A stretch of DNA of 64,000 nt from Panopea generosa (GCA_029582155.1 CM055897.1:13816482-13880481), one strand, 5' to 3'. Shown: positions 1 to 12,105, counted from the first letter of the stretch. Numbers and translations: made by a program. Notes: generated from the letters alone by a model not told the origin.

Positions 1-330
1 GGTCTAGTGTAGTCTAGAATATGCTGGGTCAAAACAGCAGCAATAATAAAATCAAAGTTTTCCATCCCTAGCAAAATAAATTGAGGCATCGTGTGCTGCC
101 TGACCAATACTTCAGCTGAGTATCATGAGTATCATAATTTATTTAGTTTTAAAATGTAACAAGGATATTAAATATAGTGCCTCAATTTTGCTCATAAATA
201 GCCCGAAAAACAGGGTCTCAGAGTAGCTACGGGCCTGTGTAGGGACACCTAATATATATAGTCAAATAAACAATCACAATGATTCTATATGTCATGGTAA
301 ACTACAGACCCTAAACCGCTCAAGTACCCC

Positions 331-620
331 AATTGCACGCAAACGGAGTGCACTCAGAGCGTAAGCGGAGCGCGAGCGTAGCGCAGACGGAGCGCGAACG
401 GAGCGAAGATTGAGCGCTGACGGAGCGGACATGGACCGTAAGCAAACGCTGGATTTTGAATAATAAACGCACTCCTGAACGCATGAAATAGATCGAGTGC
501 ACTCAGACACGCTGAATGCACTCAGATACGCTGAGTGCACTCAGTAGCGCTGTATACGCTAGACACAGTAAGATAACTGATAACAGAACTATTCGTGCGC
601 TACTGAGTGCACTCGTTCAT
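331..620. repeat. Left subterminal repeat block of the 5.5 kb element
   Basis: Short motifs of the type GGAGCGCGAAC and the palindrome GAGTGCACTC alternate here. The 10-base palindrome occurs exactly at 346, 495, 533 and 605. Such clustered subterminal motifs often bind the transposase; this role is inferred. The block gives spurious Arg/Ser/Leu-rich reading frames. Confidence 0.65.
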
Positions 621-1337
621 TCGGATATACTCTTTTTTATTATTTGATCGTGAAGTCGATACTTAAAATCGAGATAAAAAATAAATTTTCTTTCACATAA
701 ATATAAACCATTTAGTTAATATAAATGTTTTACTGTAAAAGGCATGATAAAACTTATTTTGGTCAACAATTTATCAATTATTACATAAATATCAATATTT
801 AGCTGATCAATACAATAATGTTTAAAATACCTATTATACAATAGACGACACATCAATGGTTATCTACGGTTTCAAGGCTAATTTAGTTGCATGTTTAAGC
901 ATGATTTGGTTTGCGCAACAAAAATATAAATAATTATATATTGTGTAAATAACAATTCGAATAGATGTAATTTGCCGTTTTATTTCGATATAAATTAGTT
1001 ATAGAACATACAAAACATGTACTTTATTTCGATTTAAGCGTATACTGCTCCAAATACAAAAATATCAAAGCATGCGTGAATCAAACAAAACATAGATATG
1101 CGTAAAATTATATGATTATGATTCTATTTGTTTGGGTATTTCGGCAAAATAAAAATTACCAATTTTCAATTTAATTTGGACTTTAGTTTTATATTTTCCC
1201 CAAACATAGTTACACTGAGTTTGTGCTTAGTTGTAAACAAATCTACGTAAACTGTTATATTGCAATTAAAGTGGAAACATTATACTCGTGCACATCTCAT
1301 TAAAATAATAAAATAAATTAATTGTATTCTAAAATAT

Positions 1338-1510
1338 AAAGTGGGTCAGTAGTACAGCGGATAGGGTGCTGCTTCAGACGGCAGAGGTCGCGAGTTTGAC
1401 CCAGGCTTTACCCGACCTCTCGAAACACAATTCAGTACCAGATCTAATAAGGGAATGCACTGGAGGACGATATGCATAAGCTCCGAGCTTACTTGACAAT
1501 CAAGCTAAAT
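1338..1510 (+). mobile_element. tRNA-derived SINE-like fragment
   Basis: The stretch GTGGGTCAGTAGTACAGCGG resembles a pol III A box, and GCGAGTTTGACCC about 40 bases later resembles a B box. No tRNA cloverleaf is preserved. It lies inside the 5.5 kb element, so it was inserted there or was captured. The 3' limit is uncertain. Confidence 0.5.
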
Positions 1511-1835
1511 TAAATTAATGTAAAATAAATGTATGTATGCCAAATTAACACGACAGACCGAAATAACATATTAGACATAGGAAATAAAAACTAGCAAACG
1601 TAAATTTCTAGGTGACCTTTTTGAGGTTGTGATTTTATATTGACTAAAGAACAGCTTTTGATCATGAGGAAGGTTTAAATAAACATAAACGAACATGTAT
1701 TCACTGGCTATAAAATAGTAAATATATTGTTTTCCCGCTTTCCTACAAAATCGATACGCCTGGTCACGTGCACGTAAGCACGTAACAATTAAGCCACTAT
1801 AAAAGTTGTGAAAGGGGCAACAAGTAAGAAATGAC

Positions 1836-2030
1836 AACAATAATAATAATAATAATAATAAAGAAGAAAAAATACTCAGATAATAATAATATGATAATAT
1901 AATAATATAATAATAAAGTAATATAGCAAAAATAACAATAATATTAGTAATAATAGTAATAAATAATAATAAAATATATAATATATATTAATAATAATGA
2001 TGGTAATAATAAAATTATAAAAAATCTGCA
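1836..2030. repeat. AAT-rich simple sequence
   Basis: Imperfect AAT/ATA trinucleotide runs, about 190 bases long and nearly free of G and C. The flanking 620-1338 and 1510-1836 stretches are AT-rich with nothing recognisable. Confidence 0.8.
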
Positions 2031-2049
2031 TATTTTAGTATTGATTTTG

Positions 2050-2240
2050 ACTATATATTTCTTATCCAATCACATGCCGCGGGTTAAATAAAGATTCATT
2101 CATCTGGCACAAATTATAATCAAAATGAAAATTACACACCGGCAGGGTTCTTTGTGATCAATGGACCGATAAATCACCAATTAACTATTTATTGACACAC
2201 ATGTGGTTCTCACCATGGGTATCTGTTTTTATGATTGCCA
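2050..2240. repeat. Diverged direct repeat, copy 1
   Basis: The segment with ATTCATTCATCTGGCA, then CAAAATGAAAAT, then a GGACCGATAAATCACCA stretch matches 2790-2960 in the same order (ATTCATCCATCTGGCA, AGACCGATAAGTCACCA). It is a diverged internal duplication within the 5.5 kb element. Confidence 0.55.
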
Positions 2241-2789
2241 TGCAACTCTGCCTTCATTATAGTAATTAAATTGTTATATTAATTGTGAACGACTGACCAG
2301 ATGAACATACGCACGTATCCAATATAAAAACTGTAAACAAATCAATAAGTCAATATGTATATTATAATAATAGCTCCAATGATAATAATATTTCAAAAAA
2401 ATAAAACAAATAATGAAAGTAAAAAATAATACAAATAAAATACTACATTTTTACAAAGAATTATTTAGAGACATGTCTTTAATTTTTATTAGTTTTAAAA
2501 TTGTAGGATTGTTTTATTTTGTAAATTAACAATTCTGATCTGTTTTTATACGAAATCGCTATGGCAGCTGTGGTAAAATGACAGCCCTGAATACACATCC
2601 CTTTATACGTGTATGTCACACTTTCTACCATTCACTCAGAACTGGCGTAGGGTTTTCGGTTCGTTAATTTAATGATATTAACATCATGATATTTACATAC
2701 TAAAGCGTTCTGAAACTTCGAATAACCAATATCTTAAATGATTTTTTTATTTGTTGTTAATTGGCTGGCAGTTTTTCTTTCTTATCTTT

Positions 2790-2960
2790 TCTTTTCAATC
2801 ACATAATGTTGGCTCAATTAAAATTCATCCATCTGGCAATCAAAATGAAATCATACATATCTTCCGTGGTCAATAGACCGATAAGTCACCACTTTAGCAT
2901 ATAACTTAATTGACACGGCTCTCACTGGCATGTGACATAACGTAATTAACACCACGGGTG
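2790..2960. repeat. Diverged direct repeat, copy 2
   Basis: Second copy of the block at 2050-2240, about 740 bases downstream, with indels and several substitutions. Confidence 0.55.
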
Positions 2961-3197
2961 TGTTGCTGCGTGTCATATAATTAGTGGTATAGCACAGTGG
3001 GTGTAGTTTCAAACAAGTTTAATTTAGTTTGTCATTTTAAATAATACATTAACATAAAGCATACTATCAGTAAAAGAATAATTTCAGAAACCCACTGAAA
3101 AAAGTTTATTGCAAGTATATTTATATACATAATGATAACGAAAATAATTATAAAAACTTAAAATATCAGAATATCTTTTTTCAAGTTTAGTGAAGCC

Positions 3198-3663
3198 ACA
3201 TTTGGACCCAAATCGAGAAAAAACACTACAAGATTATTATTTTTCAAAAATCATTGATTATAATGTCGAATTGCATCGCACAGATTATAATAAAATTTTC
3301 ATCACCCATGCAGTGCATATTATAGATTATAAAGCTTATTTTAGTTTGAACATTAACAAAACCAGTGATATATCCACATGTTTTTAAGTCACTGCTTACA
3401 CTGAGTAGATTTATGGATTATCATAAGGCCAACGAGGTATCAACAGTATGGAATTATTAATTAAATTTAATTATAAATAACAATTTATTTAGTTTATGTT
3501 GATGATGTATATGTATATTTTGTGGACAAACTTTATTGCTTTCCTGTAACAAACGGCTTACGGTATATCAAAGAAGATACTGACGCAAACAAATGTCGTT
3601 AACAGAAGCCGGTATAACGTGCGATATTCTTTGATCACCCAGACCACTGATCACATATCAAAA
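3198..3663. repeat. 466-base direct repeat, copy 1
   Basis: It starts ACATTTGGACCCAAATCGAG and ends GATCACATATCAAAA. It matches 4896-5361 over its full length without a net indel; I see a single base difference (C versus A near the start). It contains a 60-65 codon open frame in both copies, which I do not think is a gene. A poly-G run (3667-3678) follows directly. Confidence 0.85.
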
Positions 3664-4895
3664 TGTGGGGGGGGGGGTGTTTAACGTCATTCTCAACAAT
3701 TTACAGTTATATATTAATTTATATATTTATATATGTATTGCTGGAGTATGACGCCAGATGCACAAACTACAATCTAAGTAAGGCCATCGTTTCTCCACAT
3801 GTACAGTGTAACAGTTACTGGTAAACTATTTATATAACGTTTAATACTAAGCTGGGCATTAGTTAGTCTGTAGAGCGGACTCAGCTCTCTCGGTTGGGTC
3901 CGTTAAAACAAAAATCACATTTGAACACGTTGGAATGACGTCACGGTTTAGTAAGCGTTCTGTTGCTATGAATTGTGGGACAGGCCAAAGAATTCCCTGC
4001 TGTTTCATTGGCGGTTAATAGACCGGATTCAGGTGATATAAGGTTCTGGGGTAGACCTTAGTGGTGGTAGATATTGATCGGAATAAAACGCCTTACTACT
4101 TGACGAATGAGAGTTCTAGAAAATGAGAAAAGGAGAGTGGTCGTAAGGATATAGATAACGAATTTATCCAGGTAAAAATTCCGTTATGTTCACTCTTCTG
4201 GAAACGTAAAATGAATGACAAAAGACTGACCTATACGGCATACAGTAATACTAAACGCAGACACACTGGCGAGTAACCATGCAGTGCATGCCATCTTATT
4301 GGCATATGTATAAAGTGCATGAGAGAATTGCGCATGCCGGTCGGTAATGATTACAGTGATCACATAATGTTTGTGGTTAAGTCTGATATAGAAGTTCATT
4401 TTCTACATTGACAAATGACAAGCAATTGAATTCAAGTGTTATCAATAAAAAAAATGTAAATTTGAAAATGTATGCACTAAATAAATTACAATTTGGTTTT
4501 TGAAGTACCATTTGCTGTATGTTGTAAACGACGTCATCCACTTGAGCTTAAAATCCGGACATGGCAAACATGCCAGATACTTGTTTATGTTAAATGAGCC
4601 ACTAAATATTATTATCAACAGATCCGGGTTCACTTAATGTTTTTTATAGGAGTGCAAACACATAAACACAGAAATAAAGATTATATTGTTCTCCCATTTC
4701 TGCTTATAGAAGATACGGATTTTCCCCATTGAGGAAACCACTTCATCTTTCATGTCACTTGATAGATTTTTCACATGACCTGACAAAAATTTAGGACTAG
4801 ATCAAGTTTTGTAATCTTTTTTCTTATTTCTTATCCATAAATCGTTATCATATTATATTTTCACTTTCAAACCTTAACAAATATTTAAAAAATAA
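3664..4895. other. Spacer between the 466-base repeats, no gene seen
   Basis: AT-rich sequence with a poly-G tract at its start and only short spurious frames. Nothing recognisable on either strand. Confidence 0.5.
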
Positions 4896-5361
4896 ACATT
4901 TGGACCCAAATCGAGAAAAAAAACTACAAGATTATTATTTTTCAAAAATCATTGATTATAATGTCGAATTGCATCGCACAGATTATAATAAAATTTTCAT
5001 CACCCATGCAGTGCATATTATAGATTATAAAGCTTATTTTAGTTTGAACATTAACAAAACCAGTGATATATCCACATGTTTTTAAGTCACTGCTTACACT
5101 GAGTAGATTTATGGATTATCATAAGGCCAACGAGGTATCAACAGTATGGAATTATTAATTAAATTTAATTATAAATAACAATTTATTTAGTTTATGTTGA
5201 TGATGTATATGTATATTTTGTGGACAAACTTTATTGCTTTCCTGTAACAAACGGCTTACGGTATATCAAAGAAGATACTGACGCAAACAAATGTCGTTAA
5301 CAGAAGCCGGTATAACGTGCGATATTCTTTGATCACCCAGACCACTGATCACATATCAAAA
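4896..5361. repeat. 466-base direct repeat, copy 2
   Basis: Near-identical to 3198-3663, offset by exactly 1,698 bases. The ends are not TG...CA and no target-site duplication is evident, so these are not obvious LTRs. The near-identity implies a recent duplication or gene conversion inside the element. Confidence 0.85.
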
Positions 5362-5579
5362 CATAGACACTTCCGTTAAACATGCCTACTATCGATACTT
5401 GTTCAACCTTTCGCCCAGCGGGTGACATAATCTGTAGACAAACAATCGGATTATGAATTAATTTACCTTGACTAAATCCCATGGATACATTTAATTGCTC
5501 CATTGGAACAGATTAATTTAAAAAGTCAATATAGAATCAGTTTAAAGAGTTGAGATGTTGCGATTGGTTATGGGCTGGA

Positions 5580-5813
5580 AACCGAACTGAGCGAACTGAA
5601 AGTTGAGTGAGCGCTGAACGAAGCGAATGCTAAATGGAGTATTAAATACAGCACTCAGCTATACAGCGCTCGTGAGCGAATACTTGCGTTTGTGAGTGCA
5701 TTAAATTAACCGCGTTTAATCGAGTGCACGCAAACGGAGCGCGAACGGAGCGCGAACTAAGCGCGAACGGAGCGCGAACGGAGTGCAAACTGAGCGCAAA
5801 TGGAGTGCAATTA
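5580..5813. repeat. Right subterminal repeat block of the 5.5 kb element
   Basis: Arrays of ACGGAGCGCGAAC-like units (about 5700-5810) and GAGCG-containing words mirror the left block in inverted orientation, directly inside the right terminal repeat. They support 305-5840 being one element. Confidence 0.6.
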
Positions 5814-5842
5814 TGGGGTACTTGAGCGGTTTAGGGTCTGTA

Positions 5843-6639
5843 CATTTCTAAGGTTTAAATTTGGATTTTCAAACTCAAGCCTAAGAATATTCTCAAAAAT
5901 GGTTGGTGAATACAACCCCTGAAGTGTAAATGGCAGTATTTGCATAGGGTTGCACTATTCTACACTGTTAAAACTGTCGACACTGAATCCGTGACATTGA
6001 AATAAGGATCGACACGCCTCCGTTACCCTGTCGTCACAAACCTGTGACATTATAAAAATTAGAAATTTATATAAACGGATAAATGCGTGTTCTGGCTTTA
6101 CCAAAACTTAGCAATAAAAGTGACTACATTTATTATTTATCATGCTGGTTGTGATTTGATGTGGTAGTTGTGACAGTTATTAACATATATTAAAAAAGTT
6201 CCAATGACAGAGAAATGCAATTAAATTGCTTTCAAACTTGAAGAAAAAGTCATAATCATATGTTCAGTCTGGTCGCATTTTACTAATAATACATAAAATT
6301 CACCCGAATGTAAAAATATACTTCATATGTTTGGATATATTTAACATATTCAAAACATCCGTGGTGATGTCCCCGCTATCGACTAGAAACTGTGTCAAAA
6401 TTTACAAAAACAGTACTACTGTCGACGTGAATCTGTGACAAACTGTCGATGCGAATCACTCTACGTTGTGACAGAGCTCCTTGACCGTGTCACTGTCAGA
6501 GTGACGTCATCGGACATTGGCACAAGATATTAATGAAATGGACAGCGCGTTCATTCTGTACATAAATTTAGGTATGTGTAGTTATAAACATAACTCTCTT
6601 TACGGATTGTATCAATTTAATAGTAATTATGTTTTTAGC
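5843..6639. other. No gene seen; weak repeats of a CTGTCGAC word
   Basis: Two loosely similar blocks with CTGTCGAC...TGAATC.GTGACA occur at about 5974 and 6418. No coding region, RNA gene or clear transposon end is recognisable. Confidence 0.4.
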
Positions 6640-6895
6640 TGGCCGGGACAAAGTCCAAGGAGAGCTATTGTCATGACCCCGGCGTCGTCAGCGTCGTCGT
6701 CGTCTGTAGACATTCAGGTTAAACTTTTGCGTACAAGTTCAGATATCTATGCAACCACTCATTGGATATGAATGAAACTTTGCATGTGTGTTTACCATCA
6801 CCAATGGAACACACAGAGGAGATAAGAACCATAACTCTGGATTACATTTTGGCACAGTTATGACCCTTTTTGGACTTAGACACCCAGAGGCGAAC
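6640..6895 (-). mobile_element. Dispersed repeat, single copy (family also at 45.8-46.4 kb)
   Basis: The sequence with CAACCACTCATTGGATATGAATGAAAC, the hexamer-rich AACACACAGA stretch, CCATAACTCTGG and GCACAGTTATGACCC is the reverse complement of units at 45,830-46,380. It begins near a GTCGTC-rich stretch (6682-6705). The family looks like a bivalve interspersed repeat. A reading frame that crosses it is not a gene. Confidence 0.65.
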
Positions 6896-8267
6896 TTTAT
6901 TGGTCCTCTGACAACTGTTGTTTAAAGAAATTAGTATACTGAAAATAAACAGTTTAGAAGACAAGTAGTTACAAACAAACACTAAGCTTTAATTATTATT
7001 ATCATTATTATGTTGTTGTCTGTAGTGCCCGTTTATTTAATTATCGACCTGTGGTAAATTGTGACGTATTCACTTGCATATCGGCATAAGATCAAAAGTG
7101 TAACGTCGACGTACTTCAAAGAAAGTAGGCAACTAATAATTTTGCAAGTGTTACAATAAGAAAAACATTAGAGATTTTAGCCTCTTTTTTTTGTTGATTT
7201 TGTGCATGGTGGTATTTTATCATATTAAAATTTTATGCATGGTGGTATATATCGCAATTAAATTTTATGCTCTGTGGGTAAAAAAAATAAGTGCCGCCCC
7301 CCCCCCCCCCCCCCCTACGTTTAATTCTGGAAAAGCCCTAAGTTGTAAAATAAATAAGTTTAAACTACAACTATTTTTCCGGTCCGACATCAAAATAAAA
7401 TCGGTCCAGGTTTGATAACTTTCCTTAATTAATGCCATTAATATCATAATTAAAGTAATTGTTAAAAAACTCAAGCAAACAAGTAATACTGCGTGTTTTT
7501 ATTAAATATTTTAATGACGCAAGCAATTTTCGGTCCGAAAGTCCCAGCTTTGACCACCTGGGAAAAAACAAGTTAATACATTGCGGCAAGCGGTATATCA
7601 AAATTGACCTCCTTTCGCACAGCGGGTGACAATTGTTTAATCGAATGTATTGCCGCGAGGCGTATATCACAGCTTATAGTAAAACATGATAAGGGTAATT
7701 TATACGTCCGATAGAAAATATGTGTACCGATTTTTTTTATCAAATTTAAAAGCTTCCCAACAAAGTGCATTTTCCGGCTTACTTAGTTATCTAAAATACA
7801 TCTGACACCATTGACAGTACCTTCTAAAATGGCGCGGACAGACAGCAGTAGCTTCGTTATGATTCGATGTATTACTACGCGAATAACTTAACTCGTTATT
7901 CCAAGCAAAGTATTTTATATTCTTAATTATAGAATTATTTAATACACCTTTTTGACTTTAAATAAAGTATTTTGAGAACAAAAATACTTTGATTTTAGCT
8001 AAATTAATCACATAAATGTCGCACTATATTTTGATGGGTGGTGAAGCGACAGTGTAAGGATTGCACGTTAGCGCAGTAATGTTCATGGTTATTTACCATA
8101 ATAAACTTTTACTTCTATAATGTTTAACATTTACTTTTTTTAATTAAACTTTAACGTATTTAAATAAATTAACCAAAAAATATAGAATAAGCATAAATAT
8201 TTGATAATAACGTTATTTTTAACCGGTTTGGTTTAGGAACTCTTTCGTCATATTTCTTCATACGCTG
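6896..8267. other. No gene seen; poly-C tract and short repeats
   Basis: Contains a run of about 20 C at 7296-7315, two copies of a GCATGGTGGTAT word near 7204 and 7237, and a pair of related segments (about 7578 and 7645) with a CGTATATCA ending. No coding region is supported. Confidence 0.5.
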
Positions 8268-8318
8268 TACCCAAGCAAACCCCACTGTTTAGAATAGAAA
8301 CTGGGGTTTGCCTGGGTA
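8268..8318. repeat. Imperfect hairpin upstream of the polymerase fragment
   Basis: TACCCAAGCAAACCCCA on the left pairs with TGGGGTTTGCCTGGGTA on the right, with a short AT-rich loop (around AGAATAG) and few mismatches. It sits a few tens of bases before the first coding similarity of the DNA polymerase relic and could mark an end of the element that carried it. Confidence 0.65.
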
Positions 8319-8330
8319 GGTTTTCATGCG

Positions 8331-8969
8331 TACTGTACACGTAATGTCATACCCGTGCTCCCTTGTAAAATGAATGGAAAATTGATATTTACCCTTTGTA
8401 AGACATGCGCAGAATCGCAGCAACAGACTATCTGCAAACATTTAGACGAAGAGAGATCTTTTGTGGGAACTTAGGTGACAGATGAGGTTGAAAAGGCATT
8501 GCAAAAAGGGTACACGCTGCAGCACATCTATGAAGTTTGGCACTTTGACGATATATCTCGATACAACCAGCTCACAATGGAAGGGAGCGTATTTACGGAA
8601 TACGTAAACACTTTTCTGAAAATTAAACAAGAAAAGAGTGGTTTGCCTAAATGGTGCGTAACCGAGGAACAGAAACAAACGTACATCAGGCTCTATCAAG
8701 AGAAAGAGGGCATATTGTTAAACTACCATAACATAGAGAAAAACCCAGGGATTCGATCTTTAGCTAAGCTCATGTTAAACTCTTTTTGGGGTAAATTTGG
8801 GCAAAGAAGTAACATGTCTCAGGTAGATATTGTAGACGATCCGTCAGTGTATTTTGACAAACTTTCCAGCGACAGGGAAGAAGTCACATCGGTTAACTTT
8901 GTGTCTGATGACATGGTAGAAATGCGTTGGAATTACAAAGACGATTTTGTAGAATCATCAGAAAGCTGA
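8331..8969 (+). pseudogene. Family-B DNA polymerase fragment (palm region), Polinton-like
   Basis: The open part (8475-8969, 164 codons) contains the palm motif AKLMLNSFWGKFGQR, matching the conserved K-x3-N-S-x-YG/WG motif B of family-B polymerases, preceded by EVWHF and FLKIKQE blocks typical of protein-primed polymerases of Polinton/Maverick-like elements in invertebrates. Coding similarity continues upstream in the same frame (Cys-rich block, about 8350-8470) but is cut by a TAG stop at 8472, so the apparent start just after it is not real. The frame ends at 8967-8969, before the catalytic D-T-D motif C; exonuclease and C-terminal parts are missing. This is a decayed fragment of a virus-like element. 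Family identification is from memory of the motifs; which element it came from is inference. Confidence 0.75.
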
Positions 8970-9240
8970 TACAATATTAAAATCAGTTATTTGCATGGAA
9001 CATGTACGACTTCCATATAGCGGGATATATTGAAAATATGACAATCATGCACACACGTTAGAGCACATAAAAACAACACAAGACCATCACTAGCAAATAT
9101 TCAAGAACAACAACAACAATAACAAAAACAACATTAACATCAACATAATCATACAGTTGCAATTAAAACAAAAGCAACATAAACGCCAAATAAATAAAAC
9201 ATAAAACGTCCAAATTTACATTTAATGTCACTGCTCTAGA
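8970..9240. repeat. CAA-rich simple sequence
   Basis: Imperfect CAA/ACA runs at about 9100-9165, between the polymerase relic and the tandem array. No gene. Confidence 0.6.
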
Positions 9241-9279
9241 GTTAACTCCCTTATAAAGTTTGTACATCACGGCAATGGC

Positions 9280-11330
9280 TGTTTCAGAAATATTTTAACA
9301 CTGCAATATATTTGTATAGTTCGCCATAGACATGGCATGCTGTCCTTACGTTAACCCTTTTCCTGTAGACGCGATTGCACCCCCATTGATAATTAAATCT
9401 TAACCAAACTTGCTCAGCAGTTATATAATCACAAGAGCTGGGACAAGTTCTTGAACCAGCGTTATTCGACCACAAATGCCCGCCACAGGGCTTATAAGCA
9501 CATTTTAAGTAAAACTTAAAATAAACATATTAAGTGAAAGTTCAATGCATTGACCATAGATATTTTACATGTAGCATTGCATTGAGGTACCGTAAAAGAT
9601 TTGTTGAAAGTGGGTCCTTGAGGTCAAATTTAGGGCTTCCACATGGGTCATGGTTGTTCATATATTTACAAAGGGAAAATGTTGTAGACGCGGTGTCACC
9701 TCCATATGTGATCTTCACAAAAACTTGCATAGCAGTTATATAACCACAAGAGCTCGGATATGTTCTTGAACCAGCGTCATTTGATTACAAATGCCCTAGC
9801 CACATGGCTTATAAGCACATTTTAAACGAAACTTTAAAAAACACATTTTATTTTAAATTTCAAGGCCTAGAACTTAGATATTTTAAATGTAGCATTGCCT
9901 GTAGATCCCCCAAAAGGTTTGTTGAAGTCGGATCCCTTGGGTCAAATTTGGGGCCGCCACAGGGGTCATGGTTTTGGATAGAGGTTATAAGGAAAATGTT
10001 GTAGACGCAATAGTACCCCCAATTTTTATTGAATCTTAACCAAACTGGCACAGCAGTTATAGAACAATATCTCGGACAAGCTAATTAGCATGATCAGACC
10101 ATAAATGCCTCCGCCACAGGGCTAATACGCACATTTAAAGTGAAATTTGAAAAAAATATATTTTTCTAAAAATTCAATGCCTAGAGGTTAGTTTTTTTAC
10201 ATGTAGCATTGCATGGACGTCCCTGAAAAGGTGTGTTGCAGTCGGATCTCTGGGGTCAAATTTGGGGCTGCCACATGAGTCACTGTTTTACATAGAGTTA
10301 TATAGGGAAAATGTTGTAGACGCGATATCAACCCCATTGCTCATTGAATCTAAAGTTAATTTGCACAGCAGTTATATAACCACAGTATATCGGACAAGTT
10401 GTTGAACCAGAGTGATTCGACCACAAATGCCCCGCCACAAATCTTATAAGCACATTTTGAGTGAAAATAATAAACAATCTTCAATGACTTGACCATAGAT
10501 ATTTTACATGTAGTATTGCATTGAGGTCTTCTAAAATGTTTGTTGAAGTCGGGCACTGGGGTCAAATCATTGGTCATGGTTTTACATAGATTTACATAGG
10601 GAAACTATTGTAGACGCGATATCACCTCCATATTTGATTGAATCTTCACGAAAACTTGCATACCGTTATATAACCACAAAAGCTCGGATATGTTCTTGAA
10701 CCAGTGTGATTTTATTACAGATGCCCCCGCAACATGGCTTATAAGCGTATTTTAAGCGAAACTTTATAAAAACATTTTCTCTAAAATTTCAAGACATAGA
10801 ACTTAATTATCTTAAATGTAGCATTGCATGGAGATCCCCTAAAAGTTTTTTTGAAGTCGGATCCCTCTGTCAAATTTGGAGCCGCCACAGGGGTCATGGT
10901 TTTACATAGAGCTCATATAGGGAACATGTTGTAGACGAAATAACAATTTAAAAAAAACATTTTTTTCTGAACACACGCAGCAGTTTGATAACCACAAGAG
11001 CCCAGATATGTTCTTGACCAGCGTGATTCGTTTACAAATGCCCCGCCACAGGGTTTATCAGCACATTTTAATCGAAATTTTTGAAATATTTTCTCTGAAA
11101 CGTCAAGGCCTAGACCTTAGATGTTTTATGTGTAGCTTTGCTTTGGAGGTCCCCTTAAAGGTTTATCGAAGTCAGGTCCCTTGGGTCAAATTTGGCGACG
11201 CCAAAGGGGCCATTGTTTTACAAAGGTTATAAAAGGAAAATAGCAAAAACACCCCCATTTTGCATTGAGTCTTAATCCAAATTTGCACAGCAGTTATATT
11301 ACCTAATACAACACAGTGAATTTCTGGAAA
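9280..11330 (+). repeat. Tandem array of ~315-base units, about 6.5 copies
   Basis: The marker CTTATAAGCACATTTTA recurs at about 9488, 9806, 10120, 10440, 10737 and 11050, so the unit is 297-320 bases. Each unit carries a TTGTAGACGCGAT-like word, a GCAGTTATATAACCACA-like word and a CGCCACA..GGCTTATAAG word. Copies are clearly diverged. The same unit recurs at 31,430-32,150. Short frames in it are not genes. Confidence 0.85.
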
Positions 11331-11540
11331 AACTTTTATTTTCATTTTTTTTTTCATTATCAACTTAAATGTTATAAACTTAATACTTTTGGTTAATTAT
11401 AACTACTATTAAGTTAAATTCACAATTACAGCTCAAATAAAATACTGAGATAAATGGAATTAAAGTAGTAAAAAAAACACCCTGTCCAATTGGAATTCTT
11501 ATATTCCAATTGGCATTAGTTTCCAATGAGAAATAACGAT

Positions 11541-11671
11541 TTAGTAGTAGTAGTAGTAGTAGTAATAGTAGTAGCAGTAGTAGGAGTAGTAGTAGTAGTA
11601 CTAGTTGTTGTAGTAATAGTGGTAGCAGTAGAAGTAGTAGTAGTAGTTGTAGCAGCAGCAGCAGCAGTAAC

Positions 11672-11710
<39 letters not shown>

Positions 11711-11834
11711 CGTAGTAGCAGTGGTGGTGGTAATAGTAGTAGTAATGGTCGTGATGGTGGTAGTAGTAGTAGTGGTAGTGGTAGTAGTAGTGGTAGAAGA
11801 AGTAGTAGTAGTACTAGTTGTTGTAGTAATAGTG

Positions 11835-11878
<44 letters not shown>

Positions 11879-12105
11879 CGTAGTAGTAGTAGTAGTGGTG
11901 GTGGTAATAGTGGTAGTAATGGTCGTGATGGTGGTAGTAGTAGTAGTGGTGGTGGTAGTAGGAGTAGTATTAGTAGTAGTGACGGTGGTGATGATAGTAG
12001 TAGTAGTGGTGGTGGTAAAAGTAATAGTGGTATTAGTAGTAGTTGTAGTAGTGATGGTGGTGATGGTAGTAGTAGTAGAAGTGGTGGTGGTAGTAGTAGT
12101 AGCAG
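11541..12105. repeat. (AGT)n compound microsatellite, ~565 bases
   Basis: Almost pure AGT/GGT/AAT trinucleotides with occasional GCA and CGT units. Two internal blocks (starting near 11598 and 11812) share the same interruption pattern, showing that the microsatellite grew partly by block duplication. The valine-rich open frame is an artefact of the repeat. It abuts the left arm of the palindrome. Confidence 0.95.

Larger units (their letters stand above)
305..5840. mobile_element. ~5.5 kb DNA element with inverted termini and TA flanks
   Basis: The left end begins CAGACCCTAAACCGCTCAAG and continues for 27 matching bases (305-331). The right end (5814-5840) is its exact reverse complement, and the similarity continues inward into GCACTCCG-like repeats after a 2-base indel. 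Both ends are flanked outward by TA (303-304 and 5841-5842), as expected for a TA-target cut-and-paste element such as Tc1/mariner/IS630 types; that assignment is inference. No transposase is recognisable inside, so this is probably a non-autonomous element. The interior holds a SINE head, AT-rich simple sequence and duplicated blocks. Confidence 0.7.

Noticed and set aside
292..540. Arg/Ser/Ala/Leu-rich minus-strand frame
   Set aside because: It translates the GGAGCGCGAAC and GAGTGCACTC subterminal repeats and crosses the element's end.
3190..3387. 65-codon frame, repeated at 4900-5085
   Set aside because: Both copies lie in the duplicated 466-base block; the single visible difference changes an amino acid, and no domain or splice signals support coding.
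3198..5361. LTR retrotransposon with the 466-base repeats as LTRs
   Set aside because: Ends are not TG/CA, no flanking duplication, primer site or gag/pol frames lie between them.
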